From NCBI RefSeq assembly GCF_026163685.1, contig NZ_JAOXSR010000001.1:806001-870000 (forward strand): DNA of 64,000 bases, given 5' to 3'. Position numbers and translations under genes: made by a program. Positions 52,501-60,562 of the stretch are shown piece after piece. The first letter of the stretch is position 1. Each line of letters starts with the position of its first letter. Source of the DNA: Oerskovia flava (GTDB lineage Bacteria > Actinomycetota > Actinomycetes > Actinomycetales > Cellulomonadaceae). The notes beneath the pieces were generated by a model. It searched no databases, was not told where the DNA came from, and saw only the letters and a program-made list of their open reading frames with translations.

Positions 52501-52857
52501 CCTCGACGTGGCGATCCATGCCTCGGCCAGGTAGTCGCCGGGTCGTACGACGTCGAGCTCCTGGGTGATCTCGTTGGACGCGCCCGCGTTCAGGTACGCG
52601 TGCCCGGTGCCCGAGCGCGGGTTGTTGGTGGCGAGCCCGCCGCCCACGAACTCCCAGCCCTCGGCGCCGAGCTCGAAGCCGCCGTTGTGGACGAGGTCGT
52701 CCTTCTGGCCGGGGTCTGCGAGCGCGGGTGCCGGCACGGCCAGCGTCGCGGCGACCGCGGCCACGACGAGCATCGAGAGGGCCGTGGGGGCCGCGGTCCT
52801 CTTGTCGGGGGTGCTTCTGGGTGGCGGGGTCGTGCCGCCGTGTGGTCGACCGAACAT
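49552..52857 (-). CDS. Large secreted multidomain glycosidase-like protein
   Basis: The 1101-residue protein has a signal peptide cleaved near ALA-DPG (about residue 47). A CBM4/9-like sandwich follows (about 50-185, LVHNGGFELGAEGWEF), then an Ig-like segment and an (alpha/alpha) barrel-like region (about 295-690, SYWAGYAHRTAFYSRDF, GAASYNERGDHAVIEAGDG). After a beta domain come two fibronectin-III-like modules (about 810-990) and a C-terminal NPCBM module (about 1000-1100, TKGIGTHANSRIEF). The catalytic family is not recognised with confidence; a six-hairpin glycosidase fold is the best guess. The ATG has AAGGAGG upstream. It diverges from the oligosaccharide importer and probably feeds it with sugars cut outside the cell. 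Confidence 0.75.
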   Translation of the reverse strand: MFGRPHGGTTPPPRSTPDKRTAAPTALSMLVVAAVAATLAVPAPALADPGQKDDLVHNGGFELGAEGWEFVGGGLATNNPRSGTGHAYLNAGASNEITQELDVVRPGDYLAEAWIATSRAGGTFGVRDDEGTVLATVPIPQQTAYRSYTLPPVALDPDAGAEVFVTGSTGWVNVDDVSVTPELRTLYGFELDGQQGPALLDQNERTVAVQLPYETDVTGLTGAATIPTHATISPDPAGPRDYSAPVEFTVTDAAGSTTVWTVTVTHEAKTVTIDSDNKTLVDAFNWSKWRAREHVQTGKTGPINVSDGGPGTTQVDYIPSYWAGYAHRTAFYSRDFVHQAAGGHLLGLEEENKSMLRAFAASANEARKWYPLWALNFDGSPYSVDYRSDTNFVREVPAVFELVHEAHDQYLWTGDTDYLDDEVLWQYYTKAVTDFVELHDTQIPNGVAEGTGRGIFAGAASYNERGDHAVIEAGDGIASQYRGFLAYAELARAKGDDALAAEFTTKADELRDYFNTDWGVTRGAWEYVKGRTPEGDPVTGFGREASVFIGLKEIGDPDSKRTVDFIDWLDEMYVEDRPPNIEATTYVPDTLFTYGRDEQAWVWMKDIISKLHLPHEVRTQGSNGDYPETSYTLVSQTIEGLAGVRPNAPEHAVTVRSHLPSEIGHLDLDHITVGEHDLGVRHDGRTRTTVTHGAGPQPLTTTVQFAGGWPKISVNGKPQKVEHVHVAGRAVTQVTVNVPVGATVTFETVGDDDPNRFGDTILTHPTDFELLSPADGATGVSTHRTRLTWTRSDNAKSYVVQVARDAGMTDLVAEEEVRGPVAHIDGLAAGRTYYWEVTAINPTTGQRLTVPGGERRFRTEPAAVPDAPTGVAAYRSDDLVGVVWSAAESAVTSTVYRAAAGTDDFEVLATDLTGTTFLDRSAGGGTYRYRVTSTNELGEGPGTAVEEQDAPADGPTEHLSDREWISATSGWRTVNKDRAVSGNPLRIDGTTYTKGIGTHANSRIEFELEPGDAIFRAVVGIDDAQRTSPNTSIGFQVFADDELVFDSGVMRASPTYSPPQEVQVPVLGVQRLVLVVHDAGDGNNSDHANWADARVVTLPTG

Positions 52858-52955
52858 GCTCTCCTCCTTGAGTGCGAACGGTGGGTGCAGTCGTCCGACG
52901 ACGACGTCCCGGGGGTCTGGCAGTGGTGCGACGGCTTGCCGCGATTCGACGATAC

Positions 52956-52971
52956 GTTGCAAGCCTGCAAC
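52956..52971. promoter_or_regulatory. Candidate LacI-type operator
   Basis: GTTGCA-AGCC-TGCAAC is a perfect six-base inverted repeat in the divergent gap between the secreted glycosidase and the importer. It lies seven bases upstream of the importer -35 hexamer. It is the probable target of the LacI regulator encoded at 58180. Confidence 0.6.
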
Positions 52972-52977
52972 TCACTA

Positions 52978-53007
52978 TTGCAAAACCGGTGGGCATCTGT
53001 CTAGAGT
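52978..53007 (+). promoter_or_regulatory. Importer promoter
   Basis: TTGCAA (52978-52983) and TAGAGT (53002-53007) are separated by 18 bases, 49 bases before the binding-protein ATG. The -35 repeats the TTGCAA half of the operator, so repressor and polymerase would compete. Confidence 0.6.
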
Positions 53008-53055
53008 TTGATCGTGGGCCGGTAACGAAGCCGCCCACGGCCGTGAGGAGGCAGC

Positions 53056-54468
53056 ATGAACACCCAACGAGTACCCGTCGTCGTGCGGACGAGCGCGGGC
53101 GATGCTCGGAGCACGTTCAGCAGGGGGCTTACCCGGCGATCAGGATCCGCCCGTCGTGCGGCGTCCATCGCGTTCGTCGTCGGGGCATCGACCCTCCTGG
53201 CTGCGTGCGGCGCCGCCTCGACGCCGGCTCCGGCGTCGGACGGCGAGCTCTCAGGGGTGGTCACGGTCTGGTCCTGGGACAAGCCCACGACCGAGCTCCA
53301 GGTGGCGGCGGCCGCGTTCGAGGAGGAGCACCCCGGCGTGACGGTCTCCGTGGAGAACGTCGGCAACCCAGCGATCTGGGACAAGATGACCGCCGGGATG
53401 GCAGCCGGTGGACAGGGCCTGCCGGACGTGATGAACGTCGGCATCGACTACATCGCCGGTTACGTCGAGAACTTCCCCGACGGCCTGGCGAACCTGTCCG
53501 AGCTCGGGGCCGACGAGCACGCCGGGAAGTTCCCCGAAGGGGTGTGGAACTCGGCCGCCCGGGACGGGCAGGTGTACGGGGTCCCGTTCGAGGTCAACTC
53601 GGCCGGGTTCTTCTACCGCACGGACCTGCTCGACGAGGCCGGTGCCGACATCGAGGACGTGGAGACCTGGGACGACCTGGTCGAGGTCGGGGTCGCCGTC
53701 AAGGAGGCGACCGGCAAGGCGCTGCTCGGCATCGACAAGTCCGCCACCCAGGCCGACGCCGCCAATCTCTTCCAGCAGCTGCTGCAGCAGCAGGGACAGT
53801 TCTACTTCGACGAGTCGGGGGACATCACGCTGTCCACCCCCGAGGCCGTGCGCGCGATGACGATCATCAAGGACCTCAACGACGCCGGCGTGGTCGCCGA
53901 CGTGTCGCAGGCGTGGGACCCGTGGATGCAGTCCATCAGCAACGGTGACGTCGCCGTCGTGGCGTCTGCCGCCTGGGTCGCCGGCGTCCTGCAGTCGGAC
54001 CTCACCGACATGTCGGGGCAGTGGGGGCTGCGGCTCCCGCCGGCCGTCGAGGAGGGTGGTCTGACCGCCGCCATCACCGGCGCCACCTACCTGTCCGTCG
54101 CGGAGAGCAGCGAGAACAAGCAGGCCGCCTGGGAGTTCGTCGAGTTCGCCCTCACGCAGGAGGAGTCGCAGCTCGCGATGTACGAGGAGGGGGGTCTCTT
54201 CCCCGGCCTGACGTCCGTCTGGCAGACGCCGGACTTCGTGACGCCGAGCGAGTACTTCGGGGGACAGTCGCCCAACGAGGTCTTCGTCGACCAGCTCGGC
54301 CAGGACCTCCCGACGACGAACTTCACGTCCGACTACGCCCAGGCACTGAAGGCCGTGACCGACGCCCAGACCCAGGTGCTCCTCTCGGGTGCAGACCCGC
54401 AGGCCGCGCTGGAGGCCGCGGAGAAGCAGCTCGCCAGCCAGACCGGACGGTCGATCGCGGGCGGATGA
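53056..54468 (+). CDS. Oligosaccharide ABC transporter substrate-binding lipoprotein
   Basis: The 470-residue family-1 binding lipoprotein has a long basic signal region and the lipobox TLLAACGAAS with Cys near residue 51. Mature sequence such as VTVWSWDKPTTELQVAAAAF, GLPDVMNVGIDY, NSAGFFYRTDLLDEAGAD and AAWEFVEFALTQEESQLAMY is typical of oligosaccharide importers. With the GH36 gene downstream, alpha-galactosides are the likely cargo. The ATG has GAGGAGG six bases upstream. A very strong hairpin begins at the base after the stop, probably raising binding-protein yield over permease. Confidence 0.9.
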   Translation: MNTQRVPVVVRTSAGDARSTFSRGLTRRSGSARRAASIAFVVGASTLLAACGAASTPAPASDGELSGVVTVWSWDKPTTELQVAAAAFEEEHPGVTVSVENVGNPAIWDKMTAGMAAGGQGLPDVMNVGIDYIAGYVENFPDGLANLSELGADEHAGKFPEGVWNSAARDGQVYGVPFEVNSAGFFYRTDLLDEAGADIEDVETWDDLVEVGVAVKEATGKALLGIDKSATQADAANLFQQLLQQQGQFYFDESGDITLSTPEAVRAMTIIKDLNDAGVVADVSQAWDPWMQSISNGDVAVVASAAWVAGVLQSDLTDMSGQWGLRLPPAVEEGGLTAAITGATYLSVAESSENKQAAWEFVEFALTQEESQLAMYEEGGLFPGLTSVWQTPDFVTPSEYFGGQSPNEVFVDQLGQDLPTTNFTSDYAQALKAVTDAQTQVLLSGADPQAALEAAEKQLASQTGRSIAGG

Positions 54469-54513
54469 CGCCACCGGCACGGGTGCACCCGTCGGTGCAC
54501 CCGTGCCGTGGCG
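54469..54513 (+). terminator. Intercistronic hairpin after the binding-protein gene
   Basis: CGCCAC (54469-54474) pairs with GTGGCG (54508-54513). Inside it, GGCACGGGTGCACC pairs perfectly with GGTGCACCCGTGCC around CGTC, with one bulged C: 20 pairs in all. It lies within the operon, so it is probably a partial terminator or a 3'-end stabiliser rather than the end of the transcript. Confidence 0.75.
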
Positions 54514-54579
54514 CGTCCACCGCACCGACCACCGACCGTCCGGCGCCGTCTGCCGGGCCGTCCTGACCTGGGAGGAACG

Positions 54580-55473
54580 ATGTCCACAGCGACACTCTCC
54601 GTGCGGCGTCGCACCATCGTCACGAAGAACACGGCACCCTACGTGTTCCTGGCGCCCGTGCTGATCCTCTTCGTCGCCTTCAAGCTCTACCCGTACGTCT
54701 ACTCGTTCTGGTTGAGCCTCACCCGCTCCGTGGGCGGGCGCCAGGAGTTCGCCGGCGCCGAGAACTACGTCCGGCTCCTGCAGGACCCGCTGTTCTTCAA
54801 GGCCCTCGGCAACACCGCCCTCGTGCTCCTGATCCAGGTGCCGATCATGCTCGCCCTCGCGGTGGCGCTCGCGGTGGGCTTCAACTCGACCCTGCTGCGG
54901 TGGCGCGGGACGCTCAGGCTGGCCTTCTTCCTGCCGATCGTCATGGGGCTGGTCGCCTACGGGATCCTGTTCTCCACGCTGCTCAACACCCAGTACGGGC
55001 TCGTGAACTGGGTCCTCGGCGGCGTCGGCATCGAACCGGTGCCGTGGCTCGGCGATCCGATGTGGGCGAGGGTGTCCATCATCCTGGCACTGACCTGGCA
55101 CTACACCGGGTACAACGCGGTGATCTACCTCGCCCAGCTGCAGACGGTCCCCCGGGAGCTCTACGAGGCCGCGTCCACCGACGGCGCCGGCCCGTGGCGC
55201 AGGTTCGTCCACATCACGCTCCCGGGCCTGAGGCCCGCGATCCTCCTGACGGTGGTGCTGTCGACGATCGGCACGCTGCAGCTCTTCGACGAGCCCTACG
55301 TGCTGACCAACGGCGGCCCCGACAACGCGACGCTCACGATCGGCATGTACCTCTACCAGAACGGCTTCCGGTACTTCGACTTCGGCTACGCCTCGACGAT
55401 CGCGTACGCGCTCGCCCTGCTGGTCGCCCTCATCAGCTTCGCGCAGTTCCGACTCCTCGGGAGGCGGTCATGA
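54580..55473 (+). CDS. Oligosaccharide ABC permease (MalF type)
   Basis: The 297-residue permease has about six membrane helices: APYVFLAPVLILFVAFKLYPY, then LVLLIQVPIMLALAVALAVG. The EAA loop is ELYEAASTDGAGPWRRFVHI followed by TLPGLRPAILL, and TLQLFDEPYVLTNGGPD is a MalF-type signature. GGAGG lies before the ATG at 54580, deciding it over upstream frames. It is the second gene of the alpha-galactoside operon, and its stop overlaps the next permease start. Confidence 0.92.
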   Translation: MSTATLSVRRRTIVTKNTAPYVFLAPVLILFVAFKLYPYVYSFWLSLTRSVGGRQEFAGAENYVRLLQDPLFFKALGNTALVLLIQVPIMLALAVALAVGFNSTLLRWRGTLRLAFFLPIVMGLVAYGILFSTLLNTQYGLVNWVLGGVGIEPVPWLGDPMWARVSIILALTWHYTGYNAVIYLAQLQTVPRELYEAASTDGAGPWRRFVHITLPGLRPAILLTVVLSTIGTLQLFDEPYVLTNGGPDNATLTIGMYLYQNGFRYFDFGYASTIAYALALLVALISFAQFRLLGRRS

Positions 55474-56363
55474 CCACCGTCGCACCACCGCGGGGCCGTG
55501 TCTCCGCCGCGCCTGCCGCTCCGCTGCGCGAGCACCGCGGGCCGCGGACGACCGCGAAGGTCCTGACCCTCACCGCCGTCATGGCGATCGGGGCGGCGGT
55601 CGTCGTCGCGCCCCTGTACTGGATGGTGATCGCCTCGACCCACACGTCCGCGGAGATCTTCTCCTCGCCACCCGTGCTGCTGCCCGGCGACGCCTTCTGG
55701 GAGAACCTGCGGTCGCTCGTCGTCGATCGCGGCTTCGGCCGAGCGGTCGCCAACTCGTTCCTCATCGCTGCCGTGTACACGGTCGTGGCCGGGTTCGTCT
55801 GCACCCTCGCCGGGTACGCGTTCGCCAAGTTCGAGTTCCGGGGCAAGGGAATCGCCTTCGGTCTCATCATGGCCACCCTGGTCATCCCCGCGCAGGTCAC
55901 CCTCGTGCCCCTGTTCCAGATCATGCTCTGGTTCGGCTGGCTCGACACCTACCAGGCGATCCTGCTGCCGAACCTCGCGTTCCCGTTCGGCATCTTCCTC
56001 ATGCGTCAGACGATGCTCGCCGTCCCCGACGAGCTGCTCGCCGCAGGACGGATCGACGGGTGCGGCGAGGTGCGGCTGCTGTTCGGGATCGTGCTCCCCA
56101 CCATGCGGCCCGCCGTGGCCGCGCTCGCCATCTACCTGTTCCTCGCGCAGTGGAACGACTTCGTGTGGCCGCTCATCGCGCTCCGCTCGCCGGACTCGTA
56201 CACCGTTCCCGTCGCGCTCGCCGCGCTCAAGGGCATCGGCACCACGGACTACGGCCAGCTGCTCGCCGGGACCACCGTGTCGATCGTCCCCGCGGCGATC
56301 GTGTTCCTCCTCCTGCAACGCCACTTCGTCGCCGGGATCCTCTCCGGCGCTGTCAAGGAATGA
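55470..56363 (+). CDS. Oligosaccharide ABC permease (MalG type)
   Basis: The 297-residue permease has about six membrane helices. The cytoplasmic N-terminus is Arg/Pro-rich. The EAA-type loop reads ELLAAGRIDGCGEVRLLFGI, followed by VLPTMRPAVAA. AQWNDFVWPLIALRS and the ending AGILSGAVKE are typical of MalG-type proteins. The ATG overlaps the preceding stop (ATGA). No ATPase gene is present in the operon, so a shared ATPase of the MsiK type is likely used. It is followed ten bases later by the GH36 enzyme. Confidence 0.92.
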   Translation: MTTVAPPRGRVSAAPAAPLREHRGPRTTAKVLTLTAVMAIGAAVVVAPLYWMVIASTHTSAEIFSSPPVLLPGDAFWENLRSLVVDRGFGRAVANSFLIAAVYTVVAGFVCTLAGYAFAKFEFRGKGIAFGLIMATLVIPAQVTLVPLFQIMLWFGWLDTYQAILLPNLAFPFGIFLMRQTMLAVPDELLAAGRIDGCGEVRLLFGIVLPTMRPAVAALAIYLFLAQWNDFVWPLIALRSPDSYTVPVALAALKGIGTTDYGQLLAGTTVSIVPAAIVFLLLQRHFVAGILSGAVKE

Positions 56364-56373
56364 GTCGACATCC

Positions 56374-58134
56374 ATGATTCTCGAAGAGCTCGCCGCACAC
56401 CTGGACGTCACCTACCCCGGACCTGCCTGGCTCTCGACCTTCGGCGTGGTCCACGCCGAGGTCGTCGACGCCGGCACCGACGGCGACCTCGACCTCCTCC
56501 ACCTCAAGCGGACCCCGACGTCGGACGACGGCTGGTCGGTCGTGCTGGAGGTCCCCCTGGGGGACGCGATCGCCTACTGGAACCCGCGCGGTTCGGGTGA
56601 GCGCCCGCAGCTCCCGGCCGACTGGTCGGGGAGCGACGCCACCTCGTTCGTGTCGTCCGCCCCGATGGGGTGCCTCTACGACGCCGCGGGCGGGACTCTG
56701 CTCGCGTTCGCGGCGGACGAGGTGGTCCACGAGGTGAACCTGCGCTTCGGCGTCTGGGAGGAGGGTCGATCGTTCGTGGTGCGGATCGACCTGCCGTCCG
56801 GCTCCGACGAGGTGACGCTCGCGCTCGCGCGGCCGGGCCGCCCGTTCCACGAGTCCGTCGCCCAGCTGTCGGGGTGGGTGCGCTCCCGCAGAGGGAGCTC
56901 CCTCGCGGTGCCTGCCGCCGCCGTCGAGCCGGTCTTCTCCACGTGGTACGCGTTCGGGCAGGACCTGGCCGCGGAGGCGGTCGAGCAGGAGGCTCTCGAG
57001 GCGGTCGCGCTCGGGTGCCGGTCCGTGTTCGTCGACGACGGCTGGCAGGAGCTGGGTGACGGGCGGCTGTACGCGGGGGTCGGCGACTGGGTGCCGGACG
57101 AGCGCAAGTTCCCGGACCTCGCCGGGCACGTCGGGACCCTGCACGACGCCGGGATGAGCGTGGTCCTGTGGATCGCGCCGCTCCTGCTCGGGGCCCGGTC
57201 CCGTGCGCACGCGCGGCTCGCCGACCTCGCGCCGGCGTTCGCCGAGCGGCTGCAGTGCCGCGTTCTCGACCCGCGGCTCCGTGCGGTCCGCGAGCACGTC
57301 GTGGACACGTGCGTGCACCTCGTGACCCACTACCGGCTCGACGGTCTCAAGATCGACTTCATCGACGAGGCCATGACGTACGCCGGGACGCCCGCACCGG
57401 AGGACGTCGGTGACGTGGGCGTCGCGGTCGACCTGCTCCTCACCGCGCTGTCGGAGCGGCTCGCCGCGGCCGGCCGGCCGGAGACCGTCATCGAGTTCCG
57501 CCAGCCGTACGCCGGCCCCGGCATCGCCGTGCACTCCAACGCCATCCGGGCGGCGGACTGCCCGGCGGACGCCATCGCCAACCGGTGCTCGATCGCCGAC
57601 CTGCGGATGAGCGAGGGGGCGGCCGCCGTGCACTCGGACATGATGATGTGGGACCCGCAGGCGTCCACCCGGTCGGTGGCCCGGCAGCTCTACGGCGGCT
57701 TCTTCGCCGTCCCGCAGCTGTCGATGCGCCTCGCGGACCTGAGCGTCGACCACCGGGCCGTGGTGCGCGCGTTCCTGAGCCGCTGGCGGTCCGTGCGCGA
57801 CGTCGTCCTGCACGGTCGCTTCGTCCCGGGCGCCCCGGAGGCGCGGTTCCCGGTGCTGCGCGCCGAGCTCGACGGCCGGGTGGTCGTGGGGGTGTACCAG
57901 GACGTGGTCGTGCCCGTCCCGGCCCGGTTCACCGAGCTCACCCTGTTCAACGCGACGGCGGCACCCGGCCTCGTGCTGCGTCCGGAGGACGGCGGCAGCC
58001 GCTTCGTCCGGGTCCGCGTGGTGGACGAGCGCGGACACCTTCTCGCCGAACGTCGCGAGCAGTGGGACACTGCACTCGTCGCGCTGGACGTGCCCTCGTC
58101 GGCGATCGTCCAGGTCACGCCGTCACGCTCGTGA
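56374..58134 (+). CDS. GH36-family alpha-galactosidase
   Basis: The 586-residue protein is a GH36/clan-D retaining alpha-galactosidase. The nucleophile Asp328 lies in DGLKIDFIDE, and the likely acid/base Asp395 in AIRAADCPAD. Further marks are SVFVDDGWQ, FPDLAGHVGTLHDAGMSVVLW and EFRQPYAGPG. It has an N-terminal beta-sandwich of about 190 residues and is shorter than the 700-residue fungal-like members. With no signal peptide it acts in the cytosol on imported galactosides. Other clan-D activities (alpha-N-acetylgalactosaminidase, raffinose synthase) cannot be excluded. It lies in the importer operon. Confidence 0.88.
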   Translation: MILEELAAHLDVTYPGPAWLSTFGVVHAEVVDAGTDGDLDLLHLKRTPTSDDGWSVVLEVPLGDAIAYWNPRGSGERPQLPADWSGSDATSFVSSAPMGCLYDAAGGTLLAFAADEVVHEVNLRFGVWEEGRSFVVRIDLPSGSDEVTLALARPGRPFHESVAQLSGWVRSRRGSSLAVPAAAVEPVFSTWYAFGQDLAAEAVEQEALEAVALGCRSVFVDDGWQELGDGRLYAGVGDWVPDERKFPDLAGHVGTLHDAGMSVVLWIAPLLLGARSRAHARLADLAPAFAERLQCRVLDPRLRAVREHVVDTCVHLVTHYRLDGLKIDFIDEAMTYAGTPAPEDVGDVGVAVDLLLTALSERLAAAGRPETVIEFRQPYAGPGIAVHSNAIRAADCPADAIANRCSIADLRMSEGAAAVHSDMMMWDPQASTRSVARQLYGGFFAVPQLSMRLADLSVDHRAVVRAFLSRWRSVRDVVLHGRFVPGAPEARFPVLRAELDGRVVVGVYQDVVVPVPARFTELTLFNATAAPGLVLRPEDGGSRFVRVRVVDERGHLLAERREQWDTALVALDVPSSAIVQVTPSRS

Positions 58135-58179
58135 GACGCTGGCCGCCCGAACCCGCATAGACCAGGAGGAATGAGTCGA

Positions 58180-59256
58180 ATGGCCGCCAGCAACCCGGCG
58201 CAGCCCGACCCGGACGCCACGCGCGCCGACCGCATCGGCCTCGCCGAGATCGCGTCCCGAGCCGGTGTCAGCGAAGCGACCGTGAGCCGCGTCCTCAACC
58301 GGAAGTACGGGGTCTCGCCCCGCACGCGCGAGACGGTCGAGCAGGCGATGAACGAGCTCGGCGTCCAGCGGCGGTCGCGCGGCGACCACGTCGCGATCCT
58401 CACCCCGAACATCACGAACCCGCTCTTCGCGGAGCTGTGCGAGCGGATCGAGGAGCGCCTGGCCCGGCACGGGCTGCGCACCCTCGTGTGCCCCGTGTTC
58501 CCCGGGACCGACCAGGAGATGGTCTACGTCGAGTCTCTGCTGCGCATCGGCGTCGCGGGCGCGATCTTCCTGTCGTCGTCGAACACCATCAAGTCGTCGG
58601 ACCGGACCCCGTACCGCCTGCTGCAGGAGCGTGGGGTGCCGTTCGTCTGCATGAACGGCGGGTTCGACGACGTCTCGGCGCCGGTGTTCTCGACCGACGA
58701 CCTCCTGGCCGCGGAGCTCGCGGTCGACCACGTCGTCACCCTCGGTCACACGCGGATCGGGATGGCCGCCGGACCGGAGGGGAACACCCCGGCCGACCGG
58801 AGGGTCGAGGGCTTCCTGCGCGCGACCGCGCGCCGCGGCATGCCGAAGAAGGACGTCCCGTTCGTGCGGACCTCCTACTCCGCCGAGGGCGGGCAGCGCG
58901 CGGCGGAGCAGTTCCTCGCGCAGGGTGTGACCGCGCTGGTCGCGAGCAGCGACGAGATGGCGCTCGGCATGATGCGTGCCGTCAAGCGGCAGGGTCTGAC
59001 CACCCCGACGGACGTCTCCGTCGTCGGGTACGACGACTCGCGGCTGCTCGAGTACGTGGACCCGCCCCTGACCACCGTCCGGCAGCCCGTGCAGCGGCTC
59101 GCGACCGAGATCGCGCGCGCCGTCACGGCGCTCGTCGACGGGCGGGAGGTCGAGGTGGGGGAGATGTTCTTCGACCCGGAGCTGGTGGTCCGTGCCTCGA
59201 CGTCGACGGCGCCCGGTACCGCGGTGCAGATGGTGATGCCGGCGGGCGCACCGTAG
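58180..59256 (+). CDS. LacI-family transcriptional regulator
   Basis: The 358-residue regulator has the LacI helix-turn-helix and hinge at the N-terminus (GLAEIASRAGVSEATVSRVL, NRKYGVSPRTRETV). The periplasmic-binding-like effector domain follows (VAILTPNITNPLFAELC, DVSVVGYDDSRLLEYVDPPL). It presumably represses the importer and the secreted glycosidase through the GTTGCA-N4-TGCAAC site. An ATG at 58171 lies one base after AGGAGG, too close. The ATG at 58180 is ten bases away and is preferred. It is the last gene of the sugar cluster. Confidence 0.92.
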   Translation: MAASNPAQPDPDATRADRIGLAEIASRAGVSEATVSRVLNRKYGVSPRTRETVEQAMNELGVQRRSRGDHVAILTPNITNPLFAELCERIEERLARHGLRTLVCPVFPGTDQEMVYVESLLRIGVAGAIFLSSSNTIKSSDRTPYRLLQERGVPFVCMNGGFDDVSAPVFSTDDLLAAELAVDHVVTLGHTRIGMAAGPEGNTPADRRVEGFLRATARRGMPKKDVPFVRTSYSAEGGQRAAEQFLAQGVTALVASSDEMALGMMRAVKRQGLTTPTDVSVVGYDDSRLLEYVDPPLTTVRQPVQRLATEIARAVTALVDGREVEVGEMFFDPELVVRASTSTAPGTAVQMVMPAGAP

Positions 59257-59308
59257 CCTGCGTGCGTGTGACGCCCGTACCCCGAGGCCGACGAGGAGCC
59301 GACCAGCC

Positions 59309-60562
59309 ATGACCCGCATCTCGGTCGAGCAGCACCGGCGCGACGTCGAGGACCTGCTCGGCTCGCTGGGAGGCACCGAGCGCAGGTCCCGGCCGGCGCA
59401 GGTCGTGCCGCTCGCCGAGGCTCTCGACCGTGTCCTCGCCGCGGACCTGCACGCACCGGTGGACCTGCCGCTGTTCCGCAACTCCCAGATGGACGGCTTC
59501 GCCGTCCGCGCCGCCGACGTCGCCGGGGCGGGCGCCCGCACACCGGTGACCCTGCCCGTGACCGCGGAGGTCGCGGCGGCACCCGGCCGCCCCGCCGCGC
59601 TGGCCCAGGGCTCGGCCGCGCGCATCATGACCGGCGCGCCCGTGCCGGACGGGGCGGACGCCGTCGTCCCGGTCGAGGACACCGGCGACGGGTCGTTCTC
59701 CCCGGGGGCTCCCCGGCCGGGCGACCCCACGCCGCACGTCCAGGTGCGGGCGGCCCGGGTCGCGGGGGAGTTCGTGCGCGCGGCGGGCAGTGACGTCCGG
59801 GCGGGCGACCTGCTGCTGCCCGCCGGCACCGTGCTCGCCCCGCACCTGCTCGCCGCGGCCGCCGCGTGCGGGGTCGACCGCCTCGGCGTCGTCGCACCGC
59901 CCCGGGTCGCGGTCGTCTCGACGGGGTCCGAGCTCGTGGCGCCGGGCACCCGCCCCGGTCCCGGGCAGGTGTTCGACGCCAACCTCGTCGCCCTGGGCGC
60001 CGCCGTGCGGCGTGCGGGTGGCCTCGTCGTGGGGGAGCACCGCACCGGCGACGACGCCGACGAGCTCGCTCGGGTGCTGGCCGAGGCGGCCGCGGCGAGC
60101 GATCTCGTCCTCACCTCGGGCGGGGTGAGCCAGGGCGCCTACGAGGTGGTCAAGGACGTGCTGGGCGGCGCGGGCGACGTGGTGTTCCGCTCGGTCGCGA
60201 TGCAGCCGGGCGGCCCCCAGGGACTGGGGCGGGTGCACGGCACGCCGATCCTCACGTTCCCCGGCAACCCGGTCAGCGCGCAGGTGTCGTTCGTGGTGTT
60301 CGCCCGGGACGCCGTGACGCGGGCCGCCGGACGGGTCCCGGCGCCGCGCTCCCGCGCGGTGCTCGACGGCGAGGTGTCCTCGCCCGCCGGCCGGCGCCAG
60401 CTCCTGCGCGGCGTACGGTCTGGGGACGGGACCGTCCGGGTCGTCGGGGGTCCTGGTTCCCACCTGGTCGCCTCCATGGCGCGGGCCGACGTGCTGGTGG
60501 ACGTCCCGGCGGACGTGACGCGCAGGGTGACGGGTGACGAGGTGGAGGTGTGGGAGCTGTGA
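59309..60562 (+). CDS. moeA: Molybdopterin molybdenumtransferase MoeA
   Basis: The 417-residue enzyme inserts molybdate into adenylylated molybdopterin. Characteristic MoeA sequences are present: NSQMDGFAVRAADV, ARIMTGAPVPDGADAVVPVEDT and VSTGSELVAPG. Next are LTSGGVSQGAYEVVKD in the MoCF domain and GTPILTFPGNPVSAQVSF. The C-terminal beta domain (domain IV) is complete. The stop overlaps the moaE GTG by four bases, so molybdenum-cofactor genes are paired here. No molybdoenzyme is seen nearby. Confidence 0.96.
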   Translation: MTRISVEQHRRDVEDLLGSLGGTERRSRPAQVVPLAEALDRVLAADLHAPVDLPLFRNSQMDGFAVRAADVAGAGARTPVTLPVTAEVAAAPGRPAALAQGSAARIMTGAPVPDGADAVVPVEDTGDGSFSPGAPRPGDPTPHVQVRAARVAGEFVRAAGSDVRAGDLLLPAGTVLAPHLLAAAAACGVDRLGVVAPPRVAVVSTGSELVAPGTRPGPGQVFDANLVALGAAVRRAGGLVVGEHRTGDDADELARVLAEAAAASDLVLTSGGVSQGAYEVVKDVLGGAGDVVFRSVAMQPGGPQGLGRVHGTPILTFPGNPVSAQVSFVVFARDAVTRAAGRVPAPRSRAVLDGEVSSPAGRRQLLRGVRSGDGTVRVVGGPGSHLVASMARADVLVDVPADVTRRVTGDEVEVWEL

